Assembly (NCBI RefSeq): GCF_001653795.1
Contig: NZ_CP011514.1
Span: forward strand, 804,163-868,162
From: Mitsuaria sp. 7
GTDB taxonomy: Bacteria; Pseudomonadota; Gammaproteobacteria; Burkholderiales; Burkholderiaceae_C
Reading direction: 5' to 3'
DNA length: 64,000 bases
Under the pieces are notes generated by a model, which worked only from the letters and a program-made list of their open reading frames with translations, searched no databases and was not told the DNA's origin. A program made the position numbers and the translations under genes. Shown here piece after piece: positions 1-9,256 of this stretch; within the stretch, counting starts at the first letter, position 1; each line of letters opens with the position of its first letter.

Positions 1-1149
1 CCGGTCGGCGAGATGCAGCGCCTGGAGATCCTGAAGGCGCTGTACCGCGGCGCGAAGATCCTGATCCTGGACGAGCCGACGGCGGTGCTGACGCCGCAGG
101 AGACCGACCAGCTGTTCGAGGTGCTGCGCCGCCTGCGCGAGCGCGGCACGACCATCCTGCTGATCACGCACAAGCTGCGCGAGGTGATGGCGCTGTGCGA
201 CGCCGTGACCGTGATGCGCGCGGGCGCCGTGATCAAGACCTGCGCGATCGGCGAGACCAGTCCCGAGGACCTGGCCGAGAGCATGGTCGGCCGCAAGGTC
301 AACCTGGGCCGCGACGACGGCGCGGTGAAGCCGCCGTCGGCGCAGCCGGTGCTGAAGGCCGAGGGTCTGACGGTCGCCGGTGATTCCGGCTCCGGCGTGC
401 ATCTGCTGAGCAACGCGACGCTGGCGCTGCGTCCGGGCGAGATCGTCGGCGTGGCCGGCGTTTCCGGCAACGGCCAGAGCGAGCTGCTGGAAGTCCTCGC
501 GGGCATGCGCGCGCCGGCCGCCGGCACGCTGCACGTCGCGGGGCGCGACTTCCGCCCGACGTCCTGGATGGACCCGCGCACGGCGCGTGAGCTCAAGCTC
601 GCGCATGTGCCCGAGGACCGCCACGCGCTCGGCATGGTGCTGGACTTCCCCGCATGGGAAACGGCCGCGCTCGGTTATCACGAGCAGGACGCCTACCGCG
701 CCGGCCCGATGGGCCTGGGCATGAACCAGCGCCACCTGCGGGCGCAGACCGCGGAGATGATGGAACGCTTCGACGTCCGTCCGCGCAACGCGGAGCTGGG
801 CTCGTCCAAGTTCTCCGGCGGCAACCAGCAGAAGCTGATCCTGGCGCGCGAGATCGGCCAGAGCCCCGCGGTGCTGCTGGTCGGCCAGCCGACGCGCGGC
901 GTCGACATCGGCGCGATCGAATTCATCCACAACCAGCTGCGCCGCCTGCGCGACGCCGGCTGCGCGATCCTGGTCGTGTCCAGCGAGCTCGACGAGATCC
1001 TGGCGCTGGCCGACCGCGTGATCGTCATGAACGCGGGCCGCATCACCGGCGAGCTCTCGATCGACGAGTGCACCGAGAAGAACCTGGGCCTGCTGATGTC
1101 GGCTTCCCCGAATCATGAAAAGACCGCCGCCGCGGCGACCGCGCCATGA
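1..1149 (+). CDS. Nucleoside/sugar-type ABC transporter ATP-binding protein, 5' partial
   Basis: The visible 382 residues belong to a tandem two-cassette ATPase of the RbsA/YufO type, which powers import through the two permeases that follow. The window begins inside the signature motif of the first cassette (VGEMQR), followed by its Walker B (ILILDEPTAVLTPQE). The second cassette is complete: Walker A GVSGNGQSE, signature FSGGNQQK, and a Walker B region LLVGQPTRGVD in which the usual DE is replaced by GQ, as is common in the second cassette of this family. The stop codon overlaps the start of the next gene (ATGA), so the genes are probably translationally coupled. Nucleoside rather than sugar specificity is inferred from the nucleoside catabolism genes downstream. 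The substrate-binding lipoprotein is not in view and may lie upstream. Confidence 0.9.
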   Translation, partial: PVGEMQRLEILKALYRGAKILILDEPTAVLTPQETDQLFEVLRRLRERGTTILLITHKLREVMALCDAVTVMRAGAVIKTCAIGETSPEDLAESMVGRKVNLGRDDGAVKPPSAQPVLKAEGLTVAGDSGSGVHLLSNATLALRPGEIVGVAGVSGNGQSELLEVLAGMRAPAAGTLHVAGRDFRPTSWMDPRTARELKLAHVPEDRHALGMVLDFPAWETAALGYHEQDAYRAGPMGLGMNQRHLRAQTAEMMERFDVRPRNAELGSSKFSGGNQQKLILAREIGQSPAVLLVGQPTRGVDIGAIEFIHNQLRRLRDAGCAILVVSSELDEILALADRVIVMNAGRITGELSIDECTEKNLGLLMSASPNHEKTAAAATAP

Positions 1150-2303
1150 GTAGCCAAGCCTTGCAGATGCCGCGCTGGATGGACCTGGTCCTCCTGCCGC
1201 TGTGGAACCTGCTGATCGCGCTGGCCGTGGCCGGCGGCGTGGTGCTGCTGATCGGCGCGAGCCCGATGCAGGCGCTGACCGTGCTGCTGGAAGGCGCGCT
1301 CGGCAGCGCGCGCGGCCTCGGCTACACGCTGTACTACACGACCACCTTCATCTTCACCGGCCTGGCGGTCGCGGTGGCCTTCCACGGCGGCCTGTTCAAC
1401 ATCGGCGGGGAAGGGCAGGCGACCCTCGGCGGCATCGGCGTGGGGCTGGTCTCGCTGTGGCTGGGCGCCAAGCTGCCGGGCTTCGTGATGATCCCGCTGG
1501 CGATCGTCGCGGCCGCGCTGTTCGGCATGGTGTGGGCCGCGGTGCCCGGCTACCTGCAGGCCTGGCGCGGCAGCCATGTGGTCATCACGACCATCATGTT
1601 CAACTTCCTCGCGGCCAGTCTCAACGGCTACCTGCTCGTGAACTGGCTGCGCCCCAACGGCTCGATGTCGGTCGAGAGCGATGCCTTCGCCGACTCGGCG
1701 CGCATGCCGGCGGTCCATGAACTGCTGGCGAAGGTCGGCGTCGAATGGCCGTCCTCGCCGCTGAACCTGTCCATCCTGCTGGCCGTCGCGGCCTGCGTCT
1801 TCGTCTGGTGGTTCCTGTGGAAGAGCCGCGCCGGCTACGTGCTGCGCGCGGTCGGTTCCAACCCGAGCGCCGCGCATTACGCGGGCATCAGGCCGCGCTG
1901 GCAGGTGCTCGCCGCGATGGGCCTGTCGGGCGCGCTGGCCGGGCTGGTCGGCGTCAACGAGATCGCCGGCGTGCAGGGCAAGCTGACGCTGGACTTCGTC
2001 GCCGGCGCCGGCTTCACCGGCATCGCCGTGGCGCTGATGGGCCGCAACCATCCGGTGGGCATCGTGCTGGCCTCGCTGCTGTTCGGCACGCTGTACCAGG
2101 GCGGCGTCGAGGTCTCGTTCGAGGTTCCCGGCTTCAGCCGCGAGATGGTGGTGACCGTGCAGGGCCTGATCGTGCTGTTCGCCGGCGCGATGGCAATGGT
2201 GAGCGCGCCGATGTTCGCGAAGCTCTATGCGGCCGTGGCCCGCAAGCGTGTTGCAGGCGGCGCAGGCGGTGCCAGCGTCGCTGGAGGGAAGTCGAATGGA
2301 TGA
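1146..2303 (+). CDS. ABC transporter permease, nucleoside importer (YufP/NupB-like)
   Basis: This 385-residue inner-membrane permease belongs to the branched-chain amino acid/simple sugar permease superfamily. Hydrophobic segments run through most of the protein, and the family motif FNIGGEGQATLGG lies near residue 80. The segment RAVGSNPSAAHYAGI in the second half is the cytoplasmic coupling loop typical of this family. The ATG overlaps the ATPase stop by 4 nt. It pairs with the next permease to form a heterodimeric channel. Nucleoside specificity is inferred from context. Confidence 0.9.
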   Translation: MSSQALQMPRWMDLVLLPLWNLLIALAVAGGVVLLIGASPMQALTVLLEGALGSARGLGYTLYYTTTFIFTGLAVAVAFHGGLFNIGGEGQATLGGIGVGLVSLWLGAKLPGFVMIPLAIVAAALFGMVWAAVPGYLQAWRGSHVVITTIMFNFLAASLNGYLLVNWLRPNGSMSVESDAFADSARMPAVHELLAKVGVEWPSSPLNLSILLAVAACVFVWWFLWKSRAGYVLRAVGSNPSAAHYAGIRPRWQVLAAMGLSGALAGLVGVNEIAGVQGKLTLDFVAGAGFTGIAVALMGRNHPVGIVLASLLFGTLYQGGVEVSFEVPGFSREMVVTVQGLIVLFAGAMAMVSAPMFAKLYAAVARKRVAGGAGGASVAGGKSNG

Positions 2304-3261
2304 GGTCCTGATCGGCTCCGTGCTGGCGTCGACGCTGCGCGTCACCACGCCGCTGCTGTTCGCCGCGCTCGCCGGCCTGTTGTCGGAGCGCTCCGGCGTC
2401 GTCGACATCGGCCTGGAAGGGAAGATGCTGTCCGCCGCGTTCGCCGCGGCGGCGGTGGCCAGCGTGTCGCACTCGACCACGTTGGGGCTGCTGGCCGCGA
2501 TCGTCGTGGCCATCGCGATGTCGATGATCCACGGCTTCGCGACGGTGACGCACCGCGGCGACCAGGTCGTGTCCGGCGTCGCGTTGAACATGGTGGCCGC
2601 CGGCCTGACGGTCGTGCTGGGCATCGCCTGGTTCGCGCAGGGCGGCCAGACGCCGCCCATCGGCGCGGAGCAGCGCATCACCGGCCTGCTGCCGCAGTGG
2701 GCCGAGCCCACGCCCGGCAGCTGGATGGCCTCCGTCATCGGCCACGGCCTGCTGAGCCACAACGCGCTGGTCTACCTGGCCTTCGCGCTGGTCGTCGTCG
2801 TGTGGTTCTTCCTGGAGCGCACGCGCCCCGGCCTGCGCCTGCGCGCGGTCGGCGAGAACCCGGCGATGGTCGATGCGGCCGGCGTCTCCGTGCCGCGGCT
2901 GCGCTACACCGCGCTGGCGCTCAACGGCGTGCTGTGCGGTCTCGGCGGCGCCTACCTGACGCTGGCGCAGAACGCCTCGTTCTCCCCGAACATGACCGCG
3001 GGCCGCGGTTTCATCGCGCTGGCCGCGATGATCTTCGGCAAGTGGAAGCCGGTGCCCACGCTGTGCGCCTGCCTGCTGTTCGGCTTCCTGGACGCCGTCG
3101 CGATCCGCCTGCAGGGCGTGTCGCTGCCGGGCATCGGCGAGGTGCCGGTGCAGCTGATCCAGGCGCTGCCCTACATCCTGACGGTGGTGCTGCTGGCCGG
3201 CTTCATCGGCCAGGCGATCGCGCCAAAGGCGCTGAGCAAGCCCTACGTGAAGGAGCGCTGA
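2296..3261 (+). CDS. ABC transporter permease, nucleoside importer (YufQ/NupC-like)
   Basis: This is the second permease subunit, 321 residues, starting MDEVLIGSV. I chose the ATG at 2296 because GGAGGGAAG sits just upstream and because the longer in-frame extension reads into the previous gene without hydrophobic character. It overlaps the previous stop by 8 nt. Family motifs are visible: SGVVDIGLEGKML, the segment RAVGENPAMVDAAGV that mirrors the partner permease's coupling loop, and GRGFIALAAMIFGKW. With the upstream ATPase and permease it completes the membrane part of a BMP-type nucleoside importer. Confidence 0.9.
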   Translation: MDEVLIGSVLASTLRVTTPLLFAALAGLLSERSGVVDIGLEGKMLSAAFAAAAVASVSHSTTLGLLAAIVVAIAMSMIHGFATVTHRGDQVVSGVALNMVAAGLTVVLGIAWFAQGGQTPPIGAEQRITGLLPQWAEPTPGSWMASVIGHGLLSHNALVYLAFALVVVVWFFLERTRPGLRLRAVGENPAMVDAAGVSVPRLRYTALALNGVLCGLGGAYLTLAQNASFSPNMTAGRGFIALAAMIFGKWKPVPTLCACLLFGFLDAVAIRLQGVSLPGIGEVPVQLIQALPYILTVVLLAGFIGQAIAPKALSKPYVKER

Positions 3262-3263
3262 GC

Positions 3264-3722
3264 ATGAGCGCCGACTCGAACCAGACCCAGCCCCTGATCG
3301 CCTCGATCCCGCTGCCCGCCGACGTCATCGAGCGTCTGCTGAAGGCCGCGCTCGACGCGCGCCAGCATTCGCATGCGCCGTATTCGAAGTACTTCGTCGG
3401 CGCCGCGGTGCTCGACGAGCACGGCCGCATCCACGCCGGCTGCAACATCGAGAACGCCGCCTACCCGCAAGGCTGGTGCGCGGAGACCAACGCGCTGGGC
3501 CACATGATCATGGGCGGCGGGCGCGTGGCGCGCGCGGTGATGGTCACCGGCGCCGGGTCGGAAATCATCACCCCCTGCGGCGGCTGCCGCCAGAAGCTGC
3601 GCGAGTTCGCGCGGCCCGAAGAACTCATCGTGATCGCGGGCGACGCCTCCGGCGTGCGCGCGCACTGGACCCTGGAGCAGCTGCTGCCCGCCAGCTTCGG
3701 TCCGGATCACCTGAAGCCCTGA
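3264..3722 (+). CDS. cdd: Cytidine deaminase
   Basis: This 152-residue protein has the short, homotetrameric class length. It deaminates cytidine and deoxycytidine to uridine and deoxyuridine in the cytoplasm. The zinc site is intact: Cys72 in CAETNA with catalytic Glu74, and Cys105 and Cys108 in PCGGC. The substrate-binding CNIEN motif precedes it. The ATG lies 2 nt after the upstream permease stop, so it is part of the nucleoside operon and would act on imported pyrimidine nucleosides before phosphorolysis by DeoA. Confidence 0.95.
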   Translation: MSADSNQTQPLIASIPLPADVIERLLKAALDARQHSHAPYSKYFVGAAVLDEHGRIHAGCNIENAAYPQGWCAETNALGHMIMGGGRVARAVMVTGAGSEIITPCGGCRQKLREFARPEELIVIAGDASGVRAHWTLEQLLPASFGPDHLKP

Positions 3723-3793
3723 ACGTCGACATCCGCGGCGACATCCCCATCGACATCGACGCGGTCCCGAGCGACCGCGACAGGAGAGAACAC

Positions 3794-4651
3794 ATGTCCA
3801 TCCCACTGCAAGGCGCCGAACTCGACGCCGCCATCACCGCCAGCATCGCCACGCTGAAGTCGACCTTCGGCGAGCAAGGCCCTGAAGTGGCCGTCGTGCT
3901 GGGCTCCGGCTGGTCCGGCGCCGTCGACCAGCTGCAGGACGTGCAGCACCTGCCGTACGCGCAACTGCCCGCCTTCCCGCAGCCCAAGGTCGAAGGCCAC
4001 GTGGCCGAGATCGCCGTGGGCCGCGTCGGCCAGCAACGCGTGGCGATGCTGCGCGGCCGCGCCCACACCTACGAGAGCGGCGACTGCACCGGCATGGCCG
4101 GCGCGATCCGCAGCCTGAAGGCCTGGGGCGTGAAGGTGCTGGTGCTGACGAACGCGTCGGGCAGCCTGCGCTCGCACCAGCCGCCGGGCAGCCTGATGCT
4201 GATCTCGGACCACATCAACGCGCCGCAGCGTTCGCCGCTGACGGGCCTGCCGGGCAGCGACCGCTTCTGCGACATGAGCGTCGCCTACGACGCCGAGCTG
4301 CGCCAGCAGGGCTTCAAGATCGCCCGCGAGCACAACATGGTGCTGACCGAAGGCGTGTACGTGTGGGCCGTCGGTCCGCATTTCGAAACGCCGGCGGAGA
4401 TCCGCATGTTCGCCGCCTGGGGCGCGGACGCGGTCGGCATGAGCACCGTGCCGGAGACCATCCTGGCGCGTCACGCGGGCCTGCGCGTCGCCGGTCTGGC
4501 GCTGATCACCAACATGGCCGCGGGCATGTCCGACGAGGCCCTGACGCACGCGTTGACGCTGCAGCAGGCCAAGATCTCGGGCGACCGCGCGGCGGCCTAC
4601 CTGGGCCACTACTTGGCCTCGTTGGCGACGCTGGAATCGCTGAAGGCCTGA
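3794..4651 (+). CDS. Purine nucleoside phosphorylase (PNP/MTAP family)
   Basis: This 285-residue protein resembles the trimeric inosine/guanosine phosphorylases (PunA/XapA-like), which split purine (deoxy)nucleosides with phosphate into base and (deoxy)ribose-1-phosphate. Family motifs are present: VVLGSGWSG near the N-terminus, GRAHTYE (phosphate/ribose contact), VLTNASGSL, GPHFETPAEI, VGMSTVPE and ITNMAAG (the Asn that contacts the base). The start at 3794 follows AGGAGAG at 3782-3788. A 71-nt gap separates it from cdd. It is clearly of the PNP family, not DeoD or Udp. Confidence 0.92.
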   Translation: MSIPLQGAELDAAITASIATLKSTFGEQGPEVAVVLGSGWSGAVDQLQDVQHLPYAQLPAFPQPKVEGHVAEIAVGRVGQQRVAMLRGRAHTYESGDCTGMAGAIRSLKAWGVKVLVLTNASGSLRSHQPPGSLMLISDHINAPQRSPLTGLPGSDRFCDMSVAYDAELRQQGFKIAREHNMVLTEGVYVWAVGPHFETPAEIRMFAAWGADAVGMSTVPETILARHAGLRVAGLALITNMAAGMSDEALTHALTLQQAKISGDRAAAYLGHYLASLATLESLKA

Positions 4652-4667
4652 GGCCCGAGAGCGAAGA

Positions 4668-4688
4668 TCGGGACGCACCGCGTCCCGA
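4668..4688. terminator. Inverted repeat between the PNP gene and deoC
   Basis: Arms TCGGGACG and CGTCCCGA are perfect 8-bp complements around a 5-nt loop, 17 nt after the PNP stop. No T-run follows, so it may act as a partial terminator or an mRNA-stabilising hairpin inside the operon. Confidence 0.35.
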
Positions 4689-4764
4689 CGGCCACATAGG
4701 CCCCGGACGGGACGGGTCGCCGCGATCGTGCGCGACCCTCTGTGCAGAGCAGTAGGAGTAGTCG

Positions 4765-5541
4765 ATGAAGTCGGAGATGAGTCTCGAACAAGCGGCGCGT
4801 CTGGCGCTGCAATGCCTGGACCTGACGAGCCTGAACGACGGCGACACCGCCGCCGACATCGAGGCCCTGTGCCAGCGCGCGATCGGTGCGCCGGAGCGTG
4901 GTCACGTGGCGGCCGTGTGCGTGTGGCCGAAGTTCGTCGCGCAGGCGCGCGCCGCGCTGCCCAAGGACATCCGCGTCGCCGCGGTGGCCAACTTCCCCGA
5001 TGGCAGCCTGGATCTGCCGCGCGTGCTGGCCGAGATCGACGCGATCGCGCAGGCCGGCGCGCAGGAGGTGGACGTCGTGCTGCCGTACCGCGCGCTGATG
5101 GCGGGGCAGTCGACGGAGGTCGGTGAATTCCTGTCCGAGGTCCGCCACGCGACGCGACCGCTGACGCTGAAGGTCATCATCGAATCGGGCGAGCTCGGCT
5201 CGACCGCGCGCATCGCCGAAGCCACGCGCCAGGCGCTGATGGCGGGGGCGGATTTCGTCAAGACGAGCACCGGCAAGAGCAAGGTGTCGGCGACGCCGGA
5301 AGCGGCTGCGGCGATGCTGCGCGAGATCGCCGGCAGCGGCCTGGGCAACGCGGGCTTCAAGGCTTCGGGCGGCATCCGTTCGGTGGTCGATGCCCGCGCG
5401 TACCTGCAGCTGGCGGCCGAGGCGCTGGGCGTCGCCGCGCTGACGCCGCAGCGCCTGCGCTTCGGCGCGAGCGGCCTGCTGAGCGACATCGAGGCGGTGC
5501 TGGCCGGACAGGACAGCGCGGCCGTCAGCGCCGCGTACTGA
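4765..5541 (+). CDS. deoC: Deoxyribose-phosphate aldolase
   Basis: DeoC cleaves 2-deoxyribose-5-phosphate to acetaldehyde and glyceraldehyde-3-phosphate, the last step of deoxynucleoside breakdown. The protein has 258 residues, the usual enterobacterial-type length. The Schiff-base lysine is Lys166 in ADFVKTSTGK, and the second conserved lysine lies in GFKASGGIR. EVDVVLPYRALMAG and KVIIESGEL are further family motifs. TAGGAG lies just upstream of the ATG at 4765. It sits between PNP and DeoA in the nucleoside operon. No deoB (phosphopentomutase), which would link the two chemically, is visible here. Confidence 0.95.
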   Translation: MKSEMSLEQAARLALQCLDLTSLNDGDTAADIEALCQRAIGAPERGHVAAVCVWPKFVAQARAALPKDIRVAAVANFPDGSLDLPRVLAEIDAIAQAGAQEVDVVLPYRALMAGQSTEVGEFLSEVRHATRPLTLKVIIESGELGSTARIAEATRQALMAGADFVKTSTGKSKVSATPEAAAAMLREIAGSGLGNAGFKASGGIRSVVDARAYLQLAAEALGVAALTPQRLRFGASGLLSDIEAVLAGQDSAAVSAAY

Positions 5542-5646
5542 AGCACCGGGGAAGCGCCGGGCGCTGAAGAAGCGCTGGAGAAGCGCTCAAGAAGCGCAAG
5601 CCGCGCAAGCCGCGACGACCTGCCTCGATGGACGAGGGGCGGGCGC

Positions 5647-6996
5647 ATGACAACAACACATCGAAGGGACGCGGCGATCATGCTGGCGCAGGAAATCATT
5701 CGGACCAAGCGCGAGGGACGCGCGCTGGACGAGACCCAGATCCAGCACTTCGTGCGAGGGCTGGTGGACGGCAGCTGGAGCGAGGGCCAGGTGGCCTCGC
5801 TGGGCATGGCGGTGTTCCTGCGGGGCATGGGGCGCGACGAGGCGGTGGCGCTCACGCGCGCCATGATGAACAGCGGTCGCGTGCTGAGCTGGCCCGACAT
5901 GCCGGGCCCGGTGCTCGACAAGCATTCGAGCGGCGGCGTCGGCGACAAGCTCAGCCTGATGATCGCGCCCCTGGTGGCGGCCTGCGGCGGCTATGTGCCG
6001 ATGATCGCGGGACGTGGGCTCGGACACACGGGGGGAACCGTCGACAAGCTCGAGGCCATCCCCGGCTACACGACGACGCCGGCCCCGGCCGACTTCGACC
6101 GCATCGTGCGCACGCTGGGCTGCGCCATCATCGGCCAGACCAGCGACCTGGCGCCGGCGGACAAGCGCTTCTACGCGGTGCGCGACATCACCGCGACGGT
6201 GGAAAGCGTGCCGCTGATCACCGCGAGCATCCTGTCCAAGAAGCTCGCGGCCGGGCTGCAGGGCCTGGCGATGGACATCAAGTGCGGCAACGGCGCGTTC
6301 GCGGCCACGCCGGAATTCGGACGCGAGCTCGCGCAGAGCATCGTCGACGTGGCCGGCGGCGCAGGCCTGCGCACGCGGGCGCTGATCACCGACATGAACC
6401 AGGTGCTGGGCCAGGAAGTCGGCAACGCGCTGGAGGTGCGCGGCGCCATCGACTACCTCACCGGACGCCGACCGCGCGAGGCCCGCACCCATGAACTCAC
6501 GCTGGCGTTGTGCGCCGAGATGCTGGTGCTGGGCGGGCTTGCGCCCGACACGGCCTCGGCGCGCGTGAAGCTGCAGGCGGCGCTGGACAGCGGCGCGGCC
6601 GCGGAGCGCTTCGCGAAGATGGCTGCGGCGCTCGGCGGCCCGGTGGATCTGCTGGAGAAGCCCGAGGCCTACCTCGCGGCGGCGCCGGTCGTCCGTCCGA
6701 TCCCGGCACCGCGCGCGGGCCGCATCGTCGGCATGAACACGCGCGACCTCGGTCTCGTCATCGTGGAACTCGGCGGCGGTCGCCGCCTGCCCGGCGACGC
6801 GCTCGACATGCGCGTCGGGCTCGACCGCTTCGCGCAGCTCGGCGACATCGTGGCCGGGGGCGATCCGATCGCCTTCGTCCACGCCGCCGACGAAGCTTCG
6901 GCCGACCGCGCCATCACGCAGGTGCTCGCCGCGGTCACCCTCGGCGACGCCCCGTCGTGGACGCCGACGCCGCTCGTCATGGCGGAACTGGGCTGA
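5647..6996 (+). CDS. deoA: Thymidine phosphorylase
   Basis: DeoA phosphorolyses thymidine and deoxyuridine to the base and deoxyribose-1-phosphate. The family signature GRGLGHTGGTVDKLE lies near residue 122, and KHSSGGVGDK (phosphate binding) near residue 97. The length is 449 residues against about 440 in E. coli. The N-terminus of relatives (MFLAQEIIRKKR) matches from the internal Met at 5680, which has AAGGGA upstream, so translation may start there rather than at 5647. The 105-nt gap after deoC holds imperfect repeats of AAGCGC. Confidence 0.95.
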   Translation: MTTTHRRDAAIMLAQEIIRTKREGRALDETQIQHFVRGLVDGSWSEGQVASLGMAVFLRGMGRDEAVALTRAMMNSGRVLSWPDMPGPVLDKHSSGGVGDKLSLMIAPLVAACGGYVPMIAGRGLGHTGGTVDKLEAIPGYTTTPAPADFDRIVRTLGCAIIGQTSDLAPADKRFYAVRDITATVESVPLITASILSKKLAAGLQGLAMDIKCGNGAFAATPEFGRELAQSIVDVAGGAGLRTRALITDMNQVLGQEVGNALEVRGAIDYLTGRRPREARTHELTLALCAEMLVLGGLAPDTASARVKLQAALDSGAAAERFAKMAAALGGPVDLLEKPEAYLAAAPVVRPIPAPRAGRIVGMNTRDLGLVIVELGGGRRLPGDALDMRVGLDRFAQLGDIVAGGDPIAFVHAADEASADRAITQVLAAVTLGDAPSWTPTPLVMAELG

Positions 6997-7000
6997 TCGC

Positions 7001-7006
7001 TAAAAT
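7001..7006 (+). promoter_or_regulatory. Possible -10 box for trmB
   Basis: TAAAAT stands just after the deoA stop and 38 nt before trmB. No convincing -35 is spaced correctly, so this is only a candidate. Confidence 0.25.
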
Positions 7007-7043
7007 CCCGGCCCTCGATTCCTGATTTCCGCTGATACGCGAC

Positions 7044-7805
7044 ATGTCCGATTCCATCGACCCCATCGACGATCCCATCGACAGCGACGACGCGAACGAG
7101 TCGCCAGCGGGCGAGGGCGTCAATCATCCGAAGGCGCGCATCCGCAGCTTCGTCGTGCGCGCCGGTCGCATGGGCACGGGGCAGGTCAAGGCCCTCGCGG
7201 AGCTCGGCCCGAAGTTCGTGCTGCCGTTCAAGCCCGAGGCCATGGACTACGAAGCCACCTTCGGGCGCAAGGCGCCCGTGGTCTTCGAGATCGGCTTCGG
7301 CATGGGCGGTCCGACCGCGCAGATCGCGCAGACGCTGCCCGGCATCGACTTCATCGGCTGCGAGGTCCACGAACCCGGCGTCGGTGCGCTGCTCAAGCTC
7401 ATCGGCGAGCAGGACCTCGCGAACATCCGCATCTTCCAGCACGACGCCGTCGAAGTCCTGGACAGCATGATCCCCAAGGGCTCGCTGGCCGGCGTGCACA
7501 TCTACTTCCCGGATCCCTGGCACAAGAAGCGCCACAACAAGCGCCGGCTCGTGCAGCCGCCGTTCGTGGCCAAGCTGGTGCAACACCTGGCGCCGGGCGG
7601 CTATCTGCACCTGGCCACCGACTGGGAGCCCTACGCCCAGCAGATGCTGGAGGTGCTGCGCGCCGATCCGGATCTGGAGAACACCTCGACCCGCGCGGAC
7701 GGCTACGCCGACAAGCCGGACTACCGCCCGCTGACCAAGTTCGAGAACCGCGGCCTGAAGCTGGGACACGGCGTCTGGGACCTGGTGTTCAAGCGCAAGG
7801 CCTGA
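7044..7805 (+). CDS. trmB: tRNA (guanine(46)-N7)-methyltransferase
   Basis: TrmB methylates N7 of G46 in the tRNA variable loop using S-adenosylmethionine. The Rossmann-type SAM site is VFEIGFGMG, followed by an acidic motif GCEVHEPG. The family-specific [16 protein letters not shown] segment carries the catalytic/tRNA-contacting residues. The length is 253 residues, with an acidic, poorly conserved N-terminal extension of about 35 residues ([11 protein letters not shown]) that is longer than in E. coli. It is followed by a hairpin and then coaBC. Confidence 0.95.
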   Translation: MSDSIDPIDDPIDSDDANESPAGEGVNHPKARIRSFVVRAGRMGTGQVKALAELGPKFVLPFKPEAMDYEATFGRKAPVVFEIGFGMGGPTAQIAQTLPGIDFIGCEVHEPGVGALLKLIGEQDLANIRIFQHDAVEVLDSMIPKGSLAGVHIYFPDPWHKKRHNKRRLVQPPFVAKLVQHLAPGGYLHLATDWEPYAQQMLEVLRADPDLENTSTRADGYADKPDYRPLTKFENRGLKLGHGVWDLVFKRKA

Positions 7806-7842
7806 CCCGCCCGCGCGCCACGTCGGGGCGCGCATGCTCCCG

Positions 7843-7862
7843 TCCCGCCCATCGGGGCGGGA
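7843..7862. terminator. Hairpin after trmB
   Basis: TCCCGCCC and GGGCGGGA form an 8-bp perfect stem with the loop ATCG, 38 nt after the trmB stop. No T-tract follows, so terminator function is inferred from position. Confidence 0.4.
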
Positions 7863-7947
7863 ACCCGCGTGACGAAGGTCAGGCGCGGTCGGACCTGCAA
7901 GGCCTTTCAGGCATCGCCGGAGGGGCGCACTGTTAGAGTTCCCGCCT

Positions 7948-9177
7948 ATGTCCGAATCCAACTCCCTTGCCGGTCGGCACGTGCTCCTGGGCCTCTCCGG
8001 CGGCATCGCCTGCTACAAGATCGCCGAGCTGACGCGGCTGTTCGTGAAGGCCGGCGCCACGGTGCAGGTCATCATGACGGAGGGCGCGGAGGCCTTCATC
8101 ACGCCGGTGACGATGCAGGCGCTGTCCAACCGCCCGGTCTACACCAGCCAGTGGGATGCGCGCCCCGACAACAACATGGCGCACATCAACCTCACGCGGG
8201 AAGCCGACGTGATGGTGATCGCGCCCGCCAGCGCGGACTTCATCGCCAAGCTGGCGCAGGGCCGCGCGGACGATCTGCTGTCGCTGACGGCGCTGGCGCG
8301 TCGCGCGCACGAGTGCGCGCTGCTGCTGGCCCCCGCGATGAACCGGGAGATGTGGGCGCACCCGGCCACGCAGCGCAACCTGGCGCAGGTGCAGGCGGAC
8401 GGCGCCCTGGTGCTGGGCGTCGGTTCCGGCGACCAGGCCTGCGGCGAGGTCGGTGACGGCCGCATGCTGGAGCCGATGCAGCTGCTGGAGCACGTGGTCT
8501 CGCATTTCCAGCCCAAGGTGCTGGCCGGGCGCAAGCTGCTGATCACGGCCGGGCCGACCTACGAGGCGATCGATCCGGTGCGCGGCATCACGAACCGCTC
8601 CAGCGGCAAGATGGGTTTCGCCGTCGCCCGCGCGGCGGCGGAGGCCGGCGCCGAGGTGACGCTGGTCGCCGGCCCGGTGCACCTGCCGACGCCGCTGGGC
8701 GTGACCCGCATCGACGTGCAGAGCGCGCGCGAGATGCTGGACGCGGTGCTGCCGCGCGCGGCCACGCACCAGGTCTTCGTCGCGACGGCGGCGGTCGCGG
8801 ACTGGCGCCCGGCGCAGACGGCCGAACACAAGATCAAGAAGAACGCGAAGGCCGGCGAGGCGATCGCGCCCGCGCTGGATCTGGCGGAGAACCCCGACAT
8901 CCTGGCCACGGTCGCCGCGCTGCCGCATCCGCCGCTGTGCGTGGGCTTCGCGGCGGAGAGCCAGGACCTGATCAAGCATGCGCGCGAGAAGCGCCAGCGC
9001 AAGAACGTGCCGCTGATCGTGGCCAACATCGGTCCGGCGGCGTTCGGCCAGGAAGACAACGCGCTGACGCTGGTTGATGCCCGCGGCGAACGCGAGCTCT
9101 CGCGCGCCGACAAGCTGACGCTGGCCCGCGAGCTGGTGCGCGAGATCGCGCAGCGGCTGACGACCTACGGGGCCTGA
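7948..9177 (+). CDS. coaBC: Bifunctional phosphopantothenoylcysteine decarboxylase / phosphopantothenate-cysteine ligase
   Basis: CoaBC performs two successive steps of coenzyme A synthesis: ligation of cysteine to 4'-phosphopantothenate, then decarboxylation to 4'-phosphopantetheine. The N-terminal flavoprotein (CoaC) half shows LLGLSGGIACYK, PASADFIAKLA, the PAMNREMW substrate motif and the active-site Cys in ACGEVGDGRM. The C-terminal CoaB half shows the nucleotide-binding TAGPTYEAIDPVR, NRSSGKMG, and the lysine-rich KIKKN loop. The length is 409 residues. The ATG at 7948 has no strong Shine-Dalgarno directly upstream. Adjacency to dut is widely conserved in proteobacteria. Confidence 0.96.
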   Translation: MSESNSLAGRHVLLGLSGGIACYKIAELTRLFVKAGATVQVIMTEGAEAFITPVTMQALSNRPVYTSQWDARPDNNMAHINLTREADVMVIAPASADFIAKLAQGRADDLLSLTALARRAHECALLLAPAMNREMWAHPATQRNLAQVQADGALVLGVGSGDQACGEVGDGRMLEPMQLLEHVVSHFQPKVLAGRKLLITAGPTYEAIDPVRGITNRSSGKMGFAVARAAAEAGAEVTLVAGPVHLPTPLGVTRIDVQSAREMLDAVLPRAATHQVFVATAAVADWRPAQTAEHKIKKNAKAGEAIAPALDLAENPDILATVAALPHPPLCVGFAAESQDLIKHAREKRQRKNVPLIVANIGPAAFGQEDNALTLVDARGERELSRADKLTLARELVREIAQRLTTYGA

Positions 9178-9208
9178 GCCCGACGCCGACCTTCAGACCT
9201 GCTGATTC

Positions 9209-9256
9209 CCTCTTCGACTGCTTCTTCGACTGCTTCTTCGACTGTCTCTTCGACTG
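9209..9256 (+). repeat. Four 12-bp tandem repeats in the dut leader
   Basis: The unit is CTTCTTCGACTG with small variations (first CCTCTTCGACTG, last TCTCTTCGACTG), repeated four times. The array ends 5 nt before the dut ATG, so it occupies the place where a Shine-Dalgarno would be and contains none. Slippage could change leader length and translation. Confidence 0.85.
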
